In this document: in pieces, positions 9,093 to 17,614 of the stretch
How positions within the stretch are numbered: the first letter of the stretch is position 1
Layout of the letters: every line of letters starts with the position of its first letter
Assembly: GCA_965262665.1 (NCBI GenBank)
Contig: CBDHFR010000004.1
Coordinates: forward strand, 310,001-374,000
DNA length: 64,000 nt
From: CBDBND01 sp965262665
GTDB lineage: Bacteria; Pseudomonadota; Alphaproteobacteria; Rhodospirillales; Rhodospirillaceae
Direction: 5' to 3'
The notes under the pieces: model-generated
Told to the model about the DNA's origin: nothing
What the model saw: the letters and a program-made list of their open reading frames with translations, nothing else
The model's database searches: none
Translations under genes and position numbers: made by a program

Positions 9093-9691
9093 TGGATCTA
9101 ATTACGACTGCGTTTAGAAAAATTTATACGGCATTCTTAGTCATGCTGATGGTTGCGTGCAGTACGGTTGAAGATCCAGCGGTCTTTCCAGCACTCAGCT
9201 TCGCTAATCTCGAGCCGATCGCGCTGGGGGTTGCGCATGTTGAAGTTAAACCCGCACCTCTGTCGCCGCTTCAACCTCCCAATGTCGAGCACCTGTCTCC
9301 GGTGTCTTTCGAAGAGGCGGTGACCGGGTGGGCAAATCGAAGATTCAGTGCAAACGGAGTGGGGCCCACAAGATTTGTCGTTGAACTCAACTCGGGATCG
9401 CTCATTGAACGAAGGCTGGCTGTGGATAGCGGCCTGCGTGGCCTGCTGACCAATGAACAGGCCATCGAATACGAAGGGCGTATTCAAGTCACACTCATGG
9501 CTCTAGATGGCGGCGGCGTTGTCCAGGCTGAGGCGAGTTCTGAAGTATGGCAGACGCGGACCATGGCGGAGAATGCGACCCCAGACGATCGGCAAATGCT
9601 GTTGTATGAAATGATTGAGACCCTAGTGCAGTCCTTGGACAAGGAAATCATTCCGGAGATGCGGCAATACTTCGGCGACTACGTCCTTTAG
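9092..9691 (+). CDS. Putative lipoprotein of unknown function
   Basis: The ATG overlaps the last base of the hslO stop (TAATG), so it belongs to the arg-hslO operon. Of 199 residues, the first 24 form a signal peptide with basic N-region, hydrophobic core and a lipobox ending LMVAC. It should be lipidated at that Cys and sit in the cell envelope. The mature part has no motif I recognise, is mixed in predicted structure and ends in a helical segment (LVQSLDKEIIPEMRQYF). Its position suggests a conserved hslO neighbour, but no function can be assigned. Confidence 0.8.
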   Translation: MDLITTAFRKIYTAFLVMLMVACSTVEDPAVFPALSFANLEPIALGVAHVEVKPAPLSPLQPPNVEHLSPVSFEEAVTGWANRRFSANGVGPTRFVVELNSGSLIERRLAVDSGLRGLLTNEQAIEYEGRIQVTLMALDGGGVVQAEASSEVWQTRTMAENATPDDRQMLLYEMIETLVQSLDKEIIPEMRQYFGDYVL

Positions 9692-9696
9692 ATAGG

Positions 9697-11157
9697 TTAT
9701 CCGCGCCAAAACCGCGGCAGAATGAGAACTAGCACCGTAAACAGCTCCAGGCGGCCGAGCAGCATGCCGAGTGCCAGTAGCCACTTGGCCGTTTCAGGCA
9801 GGCTTGCATAGGTTCCTGCGGGACCAATGACTGGGCCCAAACCAGGACCAACGTTTGATACTGCGCTCGCTGCGCCTGACAAAGCCGACATGAAGTCAAG
9901 GCCGAGCGCGGCAAGAGCAATAGCAAGTAGGCTAACGGTTAAAGCGTAAAGGTAGAAAAATCCCATGACAGAGGTAGCGACGGTCTCATCAATGGGCCGG
10001 CCGCTGTAATAGGGTATAAACACGCCATGGGGCTGCAGAAGTTGACGTAACTGTACGCGCGCCACTTCAAACAGCACTTGGAAACGAAAGATCTTTATTC
10101 CGCATGTTGTCGAGCCCGCACAACCGCCAACAAACATCAGCATGAACATGATGACGACAACGAACCCGCCCCATAATCCAAAATCCGTTGTCGCATAACC
10201 GGTCCCCGTCATGACTGAGATGGTGTTAAAGGCGGCGTATCGAAGGGCAGCCGGCGCAGAATAGGTGCCCGAAAAGGTCAGATAAACGGCAACGATCAGC
10301 ACAAAAGCTATTACGGCTCCGATAAACCATTGGACCTGACTGTCTTGAACCAGTGCCTTTGGCGAGCCCTTCAAAGCCTGCGCGTAAAGGAGAAATGGTA
10401 TGCCACCGGCAACCATGCCTGCCGTAGCGATCCAGTCAATCGCAGCGTTGTCAAAAAACCCAACCGACGCATCATGACTGGAATATCCGCCAGTCGCGAT
10501 TGTTGTCATGGCGTGAACCACGGCATCAAGACCGTCCATGCCAACAAGCCAATAAAGAAATGCCCATAGCGCGGTTAGCCCCACAAAAACAAAAACTAAT
10601 GCGCCAGCCAATTGCGTTGCCCGCGGCAGAACTTTCTCCTGTGCTTCAAAGCCCTCTACTTTAAACATCTGCATGCCGCCGACTTTGAGCATTGGCAGTA
10701 TTGTCAGGGCCATGATGATGATTCCCAGCCCACCCAGCCATTGCAAAATGCTTCGCCACAGCAACAAGCCTGGTGGGGCTTGATCAAGCCCAGTAATGAC
10801 CGTCGCGCCAGTTGTCGTTATGCCTGACATAGCTTCAAAAAACGCATCCGTGAAAGAGAGCTGTAAGTCAGAAAAAATAAACGGGAGCGACGCAAATGCA
10901 GGTAAAACGATCCAAGACAGTGTGGTTAGTAAAAACGCCTGCCTGAGGGTCAACGTAACCGCGCCGGTTCGTGTGGTCATGACCATGGCGGCGCCGACAA
11001 ACAAGGTAAAACCTGCCGCTATGGCAAATGCTGCCCAGTCTGGATTGCCAACGATCAGATCAACGACGGATGGTATAACCATCCCGCCCGACAAGATGAT
11101 CAACAATAAACCGATGACCAGGAATACAGGCCGGAAATCGATGACAATAACAGTCAT
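9697..11157 (-). CDS. trkH: TrkH-family potassium uptake protein
   Basis: This inner-membrane K+ transporter subunit has four repeated M1-P-M2 units. Pore-loop selectivity motifs can be picked out: SGITTTGATVITG, MTTIATGGYSSHD, SVMTGTGYATTD and SNVGPGLG near the end, each with the conserved Gly. GGCAGSTTCGIKIFR before the last unit is also TrkH-typical. I chose the start giving MTVIVIDFRP; an upstream in-frame ATG at 11202 would add 15 polar residues before the first helix. About 486 residues is the usual length. The gene is convergent with the lipoprotein. The cytoplasmic regulator TrkA is not in the window. Confidence 0.95.
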   Translation of the reverse strand: MTVIVIDFRPVFLVIGLLLIILSGGMVIPSVVDLIVGNPDWAAFAIAAGFTLFVGAAMVMTTRTGAVTLTLRQAFLLTTLSWIVLPAFASLPFIFSDLQLSFTDAFFEAMSGITTTGATVITGLDQAPPGLLLWRSILQWLGGLGIIIMALTILPMLKVGGMQMFKVEGFEAQEKVLPRATQLAGALVFVFVGLTALWAFLYWLVGMDGLDAVVHAMTTIATGGYSSHDASVGFFDNAAIDWIATAGMVAGGIPFLLYAQALKGSPKALVQDSQVQWFIGAVIAFVLIVAVYLTFSGTYSAPAALRYAAFNTISVMTGTGYATTDFGLWGGFVVVIMFMLMFVGGCAGSTTCGIKIFRFQVLFEVARVQLRQLLQPHGVFIPYYSGRPIDETVATSVMGFFYLYALTVSLLAIALAALGLDFMSALSGAASAVSNVGPGLGPVIGPAGTYASLPETAKWLLALGMLLGRLELFTVLVLILPRFWRG

Positions 11158-11292
11158 GAAAAAGACATCGCTAAGCCGTGGGTTAGCATGTGTAGTGATC
11201 AATGAAGCGATTATTTCAACAATAGATGCGCACTGTTGCTCCTCAAAGCAACAGTTTTCTGTTTATAGTAAATGTCTCTGAGGGTTGAGCTG

Positions 11293-11937
11293 TCAGGGTT
11301 TCCCTATAAACGCTAAGAATTCGCGGCGCGTGGATGCATTGTCACGAAAGGCCCCGAGCATGGTGCTCGTCACCATTGTTACACCGGGTTTATGAATGCC
11401 ACGTGTGCTCATGCACTCATGGTTTCCTTCAATGACAACCGCCACTCCTTTAGGCGCTAGTACTTTGTCGATGGTGTTAGCGATTTGAGACGTCATCTTT
11501 TCCTGAATTTGAAGACGTTTTGCATATGCTTCAACGATACGAGCAAGTTTGGAAATGCCGACAACACGGTTGTTCGGAAGGTAGGCAACATGGGCTCGGC
11601 CAATGATAGGAACCATATGGTGCTCGCAATGGGATTCGTAATCGATATCCCGCAACACAACCATCTCGTCATACCCTTCGGTTTCTTCGAAGGTTGTGCG
11701 CAGAATAGCTTCGGGATCTTGCCAGTATCCCGAAAAGAACTCCTCGTAAGCTCGGGCGACTCGATCCGGTGTGCCCAATAAGCCTTCCCGGTCGGGGTCA
11801 TCACCAGCCCAGCGGATCAACGTCCGCACCGCCTCTTCAGCCTCTTTTCTTGAAGGCCGGGATACGATGGCCGCGCTTTCTCGATGGTCATGGAGCGTGA
11901 CGGGTACCATCGGATTGTCCCTAGGGGTCATTGCCAT
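11293..11937 (-). CDS. folE: GTP cyclohydrolase I
   Basis: FolE converts GTP to dihydroneopterin triphosphate, the first step of tetrahydrofolate synthesis. The 214 residues include LLGTPDRVARAYEEFFSGY, the zinc site in YESHCEHHMVPI, the catalytic and binding region RVVGISKLARIVEAYAKRLQ, and NHECMSTRGI. The ending STRREFLAFI is characteristic. The N-terminal 25 residues are variable, and a second Met at residue 3 is equally possible. It lies upstream of trkH on the same strand with a gap of more than 130 bp, so it is probably transcribed separately. Confidence 0.96.
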   Translation of the reverse strand: MAMTPRDNPMVPVTLHDHRESAAIVSRPSRKEAEEAVRTLIRWAGDDPDREGLLGTPDRVARAYEEFFSGYWQDPEAILRTTFEETEGYDEMVVLRDIDYESHCEHHMVPIIGRAHVAYLPNNRVVGISKLARIVEAYAKRLQIQEKMTSQIANTIDKVLAPKGVAVVIEGNHECMSTRGIHKPGVTMVTSTMLGAFRDNASTRREFLAFIGKP

Positions 11938-12022
11938 TCCTTTCGACCGTATCGAATCACGTATTGAACTGTTCTCGGGTCTCGTTTTATTACGGACTGA
12001 ACGCTGATTTGGATCAACTGCT

Positions 12023-12415
12023 TTAGTTTACTGCCGCCGAATCATAGGGGCTATCAAGGGAAAATGCAGGAATTTCCACATCAAATCGTTCCCCCTGTTC
12101 ACTTTCCATCTCATAGGTACCAACCATGATTCCCGATGGAGTCGGAAGGGGAGTGCCGCTGGTGTACTCGAAGGATTCACCGGGTTTGAGCACCGGTTGC
12201 TCACCGACAACGCCAGGACCCTTAACTTCCTGCAGCCGTCCCAATTTATCTGTAATCCGCCAATGGCGATTGACCAGTTTGACGGTATTATCACCACCGT
12301 TTTCGATATTTACCCGATACGCCCAGACATAATGTTCTTCATCTGGCGAAGATTGTTCATCGAGATAGAACGGCCGGACGGTGATGGTTATTTCACGTGT
12401 TGTCTTCTCATACAT
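12023..12415 (-). CDS. apaG: ApaG domain protein
   Basis: 130 residues cover the whole ApaG fold, an FN3-like beta-sandwich. Typical segments are ITVRPFYLDEQSSPDEEHYVW, YRVNIENGGDNTVKLVNRHW, GVVGEQPVLKPGESFEYTSG and GIMVGTYEMESEQGERFDVEIPAF. The family was linked genetically to Co2+/Mg2+ tolerance, but its biochemical role is unsettled. The gene follows metZ on the same strand, an order common in alphaproteobacteria. No damage is visible. Confidence 0.95.
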   Translation of the reverse strand: MYEKTTREITITVRPFYLDEQSSPDEEHYVWAYRVNIENGGDNTVKLVNRHWRITDKLGRLQEVKGPGVVGEQPVLKPGESFEYTSGTPLPTPSGIMVGTYEMESEQGERFDVEIPAFSLDSPYDSAAVN

Positions 12416-12509
12416 GAGTCAATTACCGTATATTCAAAAACATTTTTGCGTGAAATGTAGCAACTTTCACGATTGCAGTAAGCTACTCCGTTGCGAGTCA
12501 AAAATGTGT

Positions 12510-13703
12510 TTACAAGGCCAACGCCTGATCCAGATCGGCAATGAGATCTTCTACAGCTTCCAAACCGACTGACAATCTGACGAAGCCAGGTGTAATGCCA
12601 ACGCGATCCTTTTCTTCATCAGTCAATCGTTGATGTGTTGTAGTTGCGGGATGGCAAATCAAACTCTTAGCGTCACCGAGATTGTTGGAAATATCAATAA
12701 TCTCGAGCCCGTTGAGGAATTGATATGCTCTGTCCTTGCCTCCTTCAAGTTCAAAGGCAACGACGGTCCCACCGCGCTTCATTTGTGCCATTGCCAATGC
12801 TTTTTGAGGGTGGGACTCTAATTCTGGATACAGCAATTTGGATATTTCAGGCCTCGTTTCCAAATGCTCGGCGATACGTAGCGCTGCGTCACAATGACGA
12901 TCTACTCTAAGAGATAATGTCTCCAGCCCTTTTAAAAGGACCCAGGCATTAAAAGGGCTGAGTGCGGGTCCGGTGTGGCGAATGAAGGGCGTTACCAGAT
13001 CGTCAATGAATTCTTGGCTACCAAGAACGGCACCACCGAGACAACGCCCTTGTCCATCTATGTGTTTGGTCGCTGAGTAAACCACGATATCGGCACCAAA
13101 TTCCATCGGCTTCTGTAGGATTGGCGTTGCAAATACATTATCGACAACGACCAACGCACCTGACTGGTGTGCCAATTCACACACTGCCGGTAGGTCGATG
13201 ACTTCAAGTCCCGGATTAGACGGTGACTCCAGAAAAACCGCGTTTATCGGCTTAGACAAAGCGTCTTTCCATTGCTCCATGTCGGCCCCGTCAACGAGTT
13301 CCGTTTCAATGCCAAATCGGGGCAGCAGTTCGACACAAATGTAATGGCACGAACCAAACAGGGCGCGCGAAGCGACCAATCGATCTCCAGCGTTTAGATG
13401 GCTAACCAAGGAAGCAAAAACGGCTGCCATTCCGCTGGCCATGGCACGGCAGTCGTCCGCACCTTCAAGTAACGCCAGACGTCTTTCAAACATGGCGACG
13501 GTTGGATTACGGAAACGCGAATAGACATATCGATCAATCTCTTGTTTAAACGCGCTCTCCGCCTCTTCCGCACTCTTATAGACGTAACCAGAATTCAGAA
13601 AGACGGCCTCGTTGGTCTCGTCAAATTGGCTGCGCTCTGTGCCCCCCCGTACGGCCTGCGTTTGGGATCGCCACTCGCGCTGTCGTTCAAAATCGATGGT
13701 CAT
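12510..13703 (-). CDS. metZ: O-succinylhomoserine sulfhydrylase
   Basis: This PLP enzyme of the Cys/Met metabolism family makes homocysteine from O-succinylhomoserine and sulfide. In 397 residues it shows YSRFRNPTVAMFERRLALLEG, AMASGMAAVFASL, VFLESPSNPGLEVIDL, VVVDNVFATPILQKP and the PLP-lysine motif VVYSATKHIDGQGR. Its length and QTQAVRGGTERSQFDETNEAVFL-type N-terminus fit MetZ better than MetB or MetC. It is preceded by a SAM-II riboswitch and terminator-like hairpin, so it should be repressed when SAM is abundant. apaG lies downstream on the same strand. Confidence 0.95.
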   Translation of the reverse strand: MTIDFERQREWRSQTQAVRGGTERSQFDETNEAVFLNSGYVYKSAEEAESAFKQEIDRYVYSRFRNPTVAMFERRLALLEGADDCRAMASGMAAVFASLVSHLNAGDRLVASRALFGSCHYICVELLPRFGIETELVDGADMEQWKDALSKPINAVFLESPSNPGLEVIDLPAVCELAHQSGALVVVDNVFATPILQKPMEFGADIVVYSATKHIDGQGRCLGGAVLGSQEFIDDLVTPFIRHTGPALSPFNAWVLLKGLETLSLRVDRHCDAALRIAEHLETRPEISKLLYPELESHPQKALAMAQMKRGGTVVAFELEGGKDRAYQFLNGLEIIDISNNLGDAKSLICHPATTTHQRLTDEEKDRVGITPGFVRLSVGLEAVEDLIADLDQALAL

Positions 13704-13723
13704 CGTTTGTCCCTCTCGGCAAC

Positions 13724-13752
13724 AAAAAACCCCCGACCGGTTGAGGCGGGGG
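13724..13752 (-). terminator. Intrinsic terminator in metZ leader
   Basis: On the minus strand CCCCCG and CGGGGG pair around an 11-base loop, directly followed by six T. It lies between the SAM-II aptamer and the metZ start. The arrangement suggests termination control of metZ by the aptamer, although SAM-II elements more often control translation. Confidence 0.85.
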
Positions 13753-13764
13753 CAGGGCCCTCGA

Positions 13765-13816
13765 CCTTTTAGCGATTTTTTAGCGTGGCCGCAATCCGGT
13801 CTTCAAATCACCACGT
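13765..13816 (-). promoter_or_regulatory. SAM-II riboswitch (metA motif) of metZ
   Basis: Read on the minus strand, a 52-nt segment matches the SAM-II pseudoknot. The P1 stem is CGTGG pairing with CCACG, with TGATTTGAAGACCGG and ATTGCGG within the loop. It then has the A-rich linker and the conserved ATCGCTAAAAGG 3' end. SAM-II riboswitches sit upstream of Met synthesis genes, chiefly in alphaproteobacteria, and turn them off when S-adenosylmethionine binds. The position just ahead of metZ and its terminator agrees. Recognised by consensus, not by a covariance-model search. Confidence 0.9.
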
Positions 13817-13854
13817 CAGTAAAGTGTTAGACCGAAATGATTGAGGGGTCAAGA

Positions 13855-15577
13855 TCAAGAGTCAGCAGACACGTACCGCGCAAAAGCGCGATCAAAGGCG
13901 GTGGCGTCCGGATCGTTTTCGACCTGTTCGCGGTTTAATGCGGTGTACTTGGTAGATCCTGAGCTGCACCAAACGATTCCTTCATCTCTGTATCCGTAGT
14001 CGAGCACCGTCTCATCTAAGAAATGAAGCGTAGGCGCCAGATCACGCCTCTGTAAATCGTGGAACGCTGAATACATGGGCAGTTGGTCAATGCCCCAGGG
14101 AAGCTCACCTGTGGTATAGAAATGAGCGATATAGGCCGACACAGCGTGAATATAGCGTAAGCCATTTTCCGTCGGCCTGACGGCCACCATACAGGCGTTA
14201 AATTGGTTCCAAGGCTCGAGTCGCCCCGGTCGCACGCGCATCGCCACATCAGCACCACCCCTACCCGAAAAAAAACCCGTCAGGCGGTTGATTGAAGAGT
14301 CCGTCAACATCCATCAACCACAGCGTCTTATCGTATATCTTCAAATGTTGAAAAAACCGTATGAAGCGGATGGCGTGGAAATAACAACGCACAGCGAGCA
14401 AGTCTTTGCCGCTAAAATCCGGCCCTTCAACACTGATCGCTGTGAAAATATTCGGCAGATCTTGGCAAAACCCAACAACCGATTGTGTATGTATATGTGG
14501 TGAATCCATCAAATGTATATGAACTTGGTTCTTCTTTGACACTGTACTGAGAGAACGCAAAAGAGGGACGGCAAAATCGTCAAAATAGGCCGCATTGCAC
14601 GACAAATAGAGAATATTTCCATCAATGAATTCATGCGCTTTAGCAACTTCAACCGGTGGAAGTCCCTTAAGTAAGTCGGCCTCTGAAGTCTCCAATAAGC
14701 TCGAAAAGAATTGCTCGTCAAATCTGATAGCAGATGCCATCGCATGGCCTGTCTTTTTGGCGACCAATTGGAAGTTTGCCTGTGCCTTGGCATGTTCGCC
14801 CGAAGCAAACAAAATCAATCCCTCAGTCAAGCGTGCCCAATGATCTGATTGATCGCGCTGAACCAAGCGGCTGCATTTTTCTTTGTACTGATCAAATGTC
14901 TCTATCGCGCTATGAAAGAATAGTTCATCCAATGATGCGGCGTGATACGGCGCTTTGTTTTCTTTTAACCGAGCCTCCCATTCTTCAAATAAGATGAGCG
15001 TACCAAGAGTTCTTACTTTATCTCTTGAATCATCTGGCAAGGCGGAAAGAGTTCGTTTGAGCAATGCAATAGCGTCACTAGGCTTCTTTCGCCAATATAT
15101 CCAACCCAGATTTATAGCCGCGTTTATATTCTTCGGATTGAGGTTGAGACATTTGCAAAAGGCAATTTCGGCATTTGCTCTCTGGCCCAGAAATTGGAGC
15201 AAATTGGCATACTGTGCCCACAGTACGGCATTCTCTGGTGTTTTTTCTAATACAGTACGGAAGTATTTTACCGCCTCTCCTATTCTCCCTAACTGCTCAT
15301 AACAACGACCAAGCAACGTATACGTTTCGACGGACGGCATTGCCTTGGCTGCAGCAACCACAAATGGTTCAGCTTCAAGTGCTTCGCCTTGCTCCAACCG
15401 CACCAAGCCCAGGTTATAGTTAGCCGGGCCATAATTCGGTATGATTTCCAAAGCTTTGTGAAAAGCCCTTTCCGCATCCGCAACTTTGCCAACAGCCAAT
15501 GCGGCAGCTCCTTCCTCGAGAAGCTTTTTCGCCTTTTCTTCTTTATCGCTAGATGTCTTTGTCACCAGACTATCCAA
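13855..15577 (-). pseudogene. TPR protein with C-terminal GT8-like glycosyltransferase domain, frameshifted
   Basis: The first frame (438 residues) has four to six TPR units (AFHKALEIIPNYGPANYNLG, YFRTVLEKTPENAVLWAQY, KCLNLNPKNINAAINLG). A GT-A-like domain with a DxD-type motif, TLWLMDVDGLF, follows. It then stops at GFFFG. A second frame continues GFFSGRGGADVAMRVRPG through WGIDQLPMYSAF to the C-terminus. The switch is at a run of eight A (14268-14275; T8 on the coding strand); seven would restore one protein of about 573 residues. A long homopolymer at the junction makes phase variation, decay or a sequencing indel all possible. It belongs to the TPR-glycosyltransferase set of this region. 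Confidence 0.82.
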
Positions 15578-15726
15578 TTCTTGTTGCGAAAGAGAATATG
15601 ACCCTGTTGACCGCTATTCTGAGCCATCCAACTCCCAACAATAAGAATACCATTTGAAATATACCTGGAATCATTGATTCGGCCTGAATTTAGTATTTTG
15701 CATTGACCTGATTCGGCTGCCGATTC

Positions 15727-16869
15727 ATGCACCTCTCCAACGACACGAGCAGCGAACGACTTCACGGCGAAGATGCGCAAAAGGGCCTCCTTTCTGACCG
15801 CTGACGAACCCAAGGCACTCCTGAATGTCATGCGCAAGCGGAAGGTCGAAGCGCTGCAGGTACGGCGCGCGAATGCGCTGGTTGCCCTTGATGATGGCCA
15901 CAGCGTGCAGATGGTCTCCAGGATATTCTATCTCGATCCCGACACGGTTCGCGGCTGGCTACGGGACTTCCGCGAGAAGGGTCTCGCCTCTGTGGAGCTT
16001 GCGGATTACCCGGACCGCGCGCGGGCCGCCTGACGGCGGACCAGGAAGCCGCTCTCAAGGCGCAGTTCCGGGACAATCCGCCGCGCGACACCAACGCGGT
16101 GCGGGATGCCATCTTCCGAAAGTTTGCTGTGAGATATTCACGTCCGGGCGCCATCAAGCTGATGCACCGCCTGGGGTTCGCATACGTGAAGCCGAAGACG
16201 CTGCCGAAGCAGGCCGACAAGCAGGCGCAGGAAGCCTTCATCAGGGATTATGAACAGCTGACGCGCGGGATGTTTCCGGACGCGACGGTTGTCTTCGCCG
16301 CTGCGGTCCATCCCGAGTATCAGAGCCGGCCGGCGCATGGCTGGTTCATCCGTTCCGACAAGCCGGCGATCAAGGCCACGACAGGGCGCCAGCGGCTGAA
16401 CCTGCACGGCGCACTGGACCTTGAAACGATGAAGCTCACCCTGGTCGAGGGCGAGAAGATCAATGCCGAAACCTCTCTGCGGTTGTTCGAGAAGCTGGAA
16501 CGGGCCTATCCGGACACCCGGGTGATCCCGGGTGATCCCGGGTGATCCCGGGTGATCCATGTCTGTCTCGACAATGCGCGCTATCACCATGCCAGGCTGT
16601 TGCGGCCGTTCCTGGAGCGGCCGGAGTGCCGCATCCGGCTGCATTTCCTGCCGCCGTATGCGCCACACCTCAATCCCATCGAGCGGTTATGGGGCGTCAT
16701 GCACCGGCATGTGACGCACAACCGGTTTTATCCCGATTTCCGACAGTTCACCGAGGCCATCTTCGGGTTCTTCAACCAAACCCTGCCCCGGGAATGGGAA
16801 ACAATCCGAGACACCGTTACCGACAACTTTCGTGTCATCACACACGATCAGTACCGAGTAATTGGGTAG
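15727..16869 (+). pseudogene. IS630-family transposase, copy 1, disrupted
   Basis: Read against copy 2, the protein starts with an N-terminal helix-turn-helix (MVSRIFYLDPDTVRGWLRDF). It is thrown out of frame first by an extra G near 15783, then by an 11-bp insertion (GCGCGGGCCGC, near 16020). It continues with FAVRYSRPGAIKLMHRLGF and the DDE core, and is halted by four copies of a 10-bp repeat that bring in a TGA. The last part resumes with HVCLDNARYHHARLLRPF and LNPIERLWGVMHRH (second Asp and Glu). The first catalytic Asp, expected in a FADAVHP-like motif, reads FAAAVHP. The protein cannot be functional. Confidence 0.88.
16516..16555. repeat. 10-bp tandem repeat, four copies, in IS630 copy 1
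   Basis: CCGGGTGATC occurs four times in perfect tandem just before the VCLDNA catalytic segment; the other copy has three units. One unit (encoding DTRVIHVCLDN) is the expected wild-type state. Four units add 30 bp, which keeps the frame but introduces TGA. Confidence 0.95.
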
Positions 16870-16949
16870 CAGGAGTATAACTAACTCTGTTGGTTAGAAC
16901 ATTCGCATCAACGCTAAATCAACATGAACTTTTGATAGAAGCCTAAGCT

Positions 16950-17605
16950 ATGAATATGTCTCAACTTGAACAAGCCCTCACTTTGCATCAATCAGGTAAC
17001 TTTGAAGAAGCCGAGAAAGCCTATCTCGACATCGTCATAAATAAACCCGGAAACGCTGAGGCTTTGAAACTCCTGGGTGTGCTGGCCTGTCAACTGAATA
17101 ATTTCGATGAGGGCATAGCCTATATTGAAGCCGCTATCGAGATCGATTCCACTGTTGCGGAATATCATTTGGCGCTTGGACGTGCACTTTTGGCGCATGG
17201 AAAAGTCGAAGAAGGTATCGCTTCAGTGATCAAGGCGGGAGAACTTGATCCGAGCCGCGCTGAGGTTTTCGCAACACTTGGAGATGTGTTTCAACAAGTC
17301 CAGAATTTTCCGGAGGCCCTGCGTGCCTATCAGCGCGCCATTGTAATAGAGCCCGACAATATCAAAGTCCGAATTGGGCGGGATTGAGCACCATCTTTGC
17401 TGGCCAGCATGACGTCGCCCTAGAATACTTGGAGAAAGCGAATTCCGAAGACGATTCCATACACCAAGTGCACTATGGACTTGCCCTCATCAATTTGGAA
17501 ACAGGAGACAAAGATACGGCCGCCCTTAACATATCGAAGGCCTGCAATCTTGATCCGGAAAATCCCGAGTATCACCGGCTGCAAAAAGACATCGAATCTT
17601 CTTAA
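16950..17605 (+). pseudogene. TPR-only protein, frameshifted
   Basis: The first frame encodes about four TPR units (AEKAYLDIVINKPGNAEALKLLG, YIEAAIEIDSTVAEYHLALGR, SVIKAGELDPSRAEVFATLG, AYQRAIVIEPDNIKV). It ends at 17387 after one missing G in the GGG run at 17376-17378. The next frame carries two more units (YLEKANSEDDSIHQVHYGLA, NISKACNLDPENPEYHRLQ). Restored, it would be about 218 residues with no catalytic domain. It runs opposite to the other TPR genes and lies directly downstream of IS630 copy 1. It may be the TPR part of a former TPR-glycosyltransferase or an independent scaffold. Confidence 0.75.
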
Positions 17606-17614
17606 TACCCGTAA

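Larger units (their letters stand above)
15662..16877 (+). mobile_element. IS630-family insertion sequence, copy 1
   Basis: The element is nearly identical to the copy at 21831-23024. Comparing the two flanks fixes the ends: both begin TACCTGGAATC and end GCAGGAGTA and are bordered by TA, the target dinucleotide duplicated by this family. Copy 1 is longer because of an 11-bp insertion near 16020, one extra 10-bp repeat unit and one extra G near 15783. Its transposase is disrupted. Confidence 0.88.
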
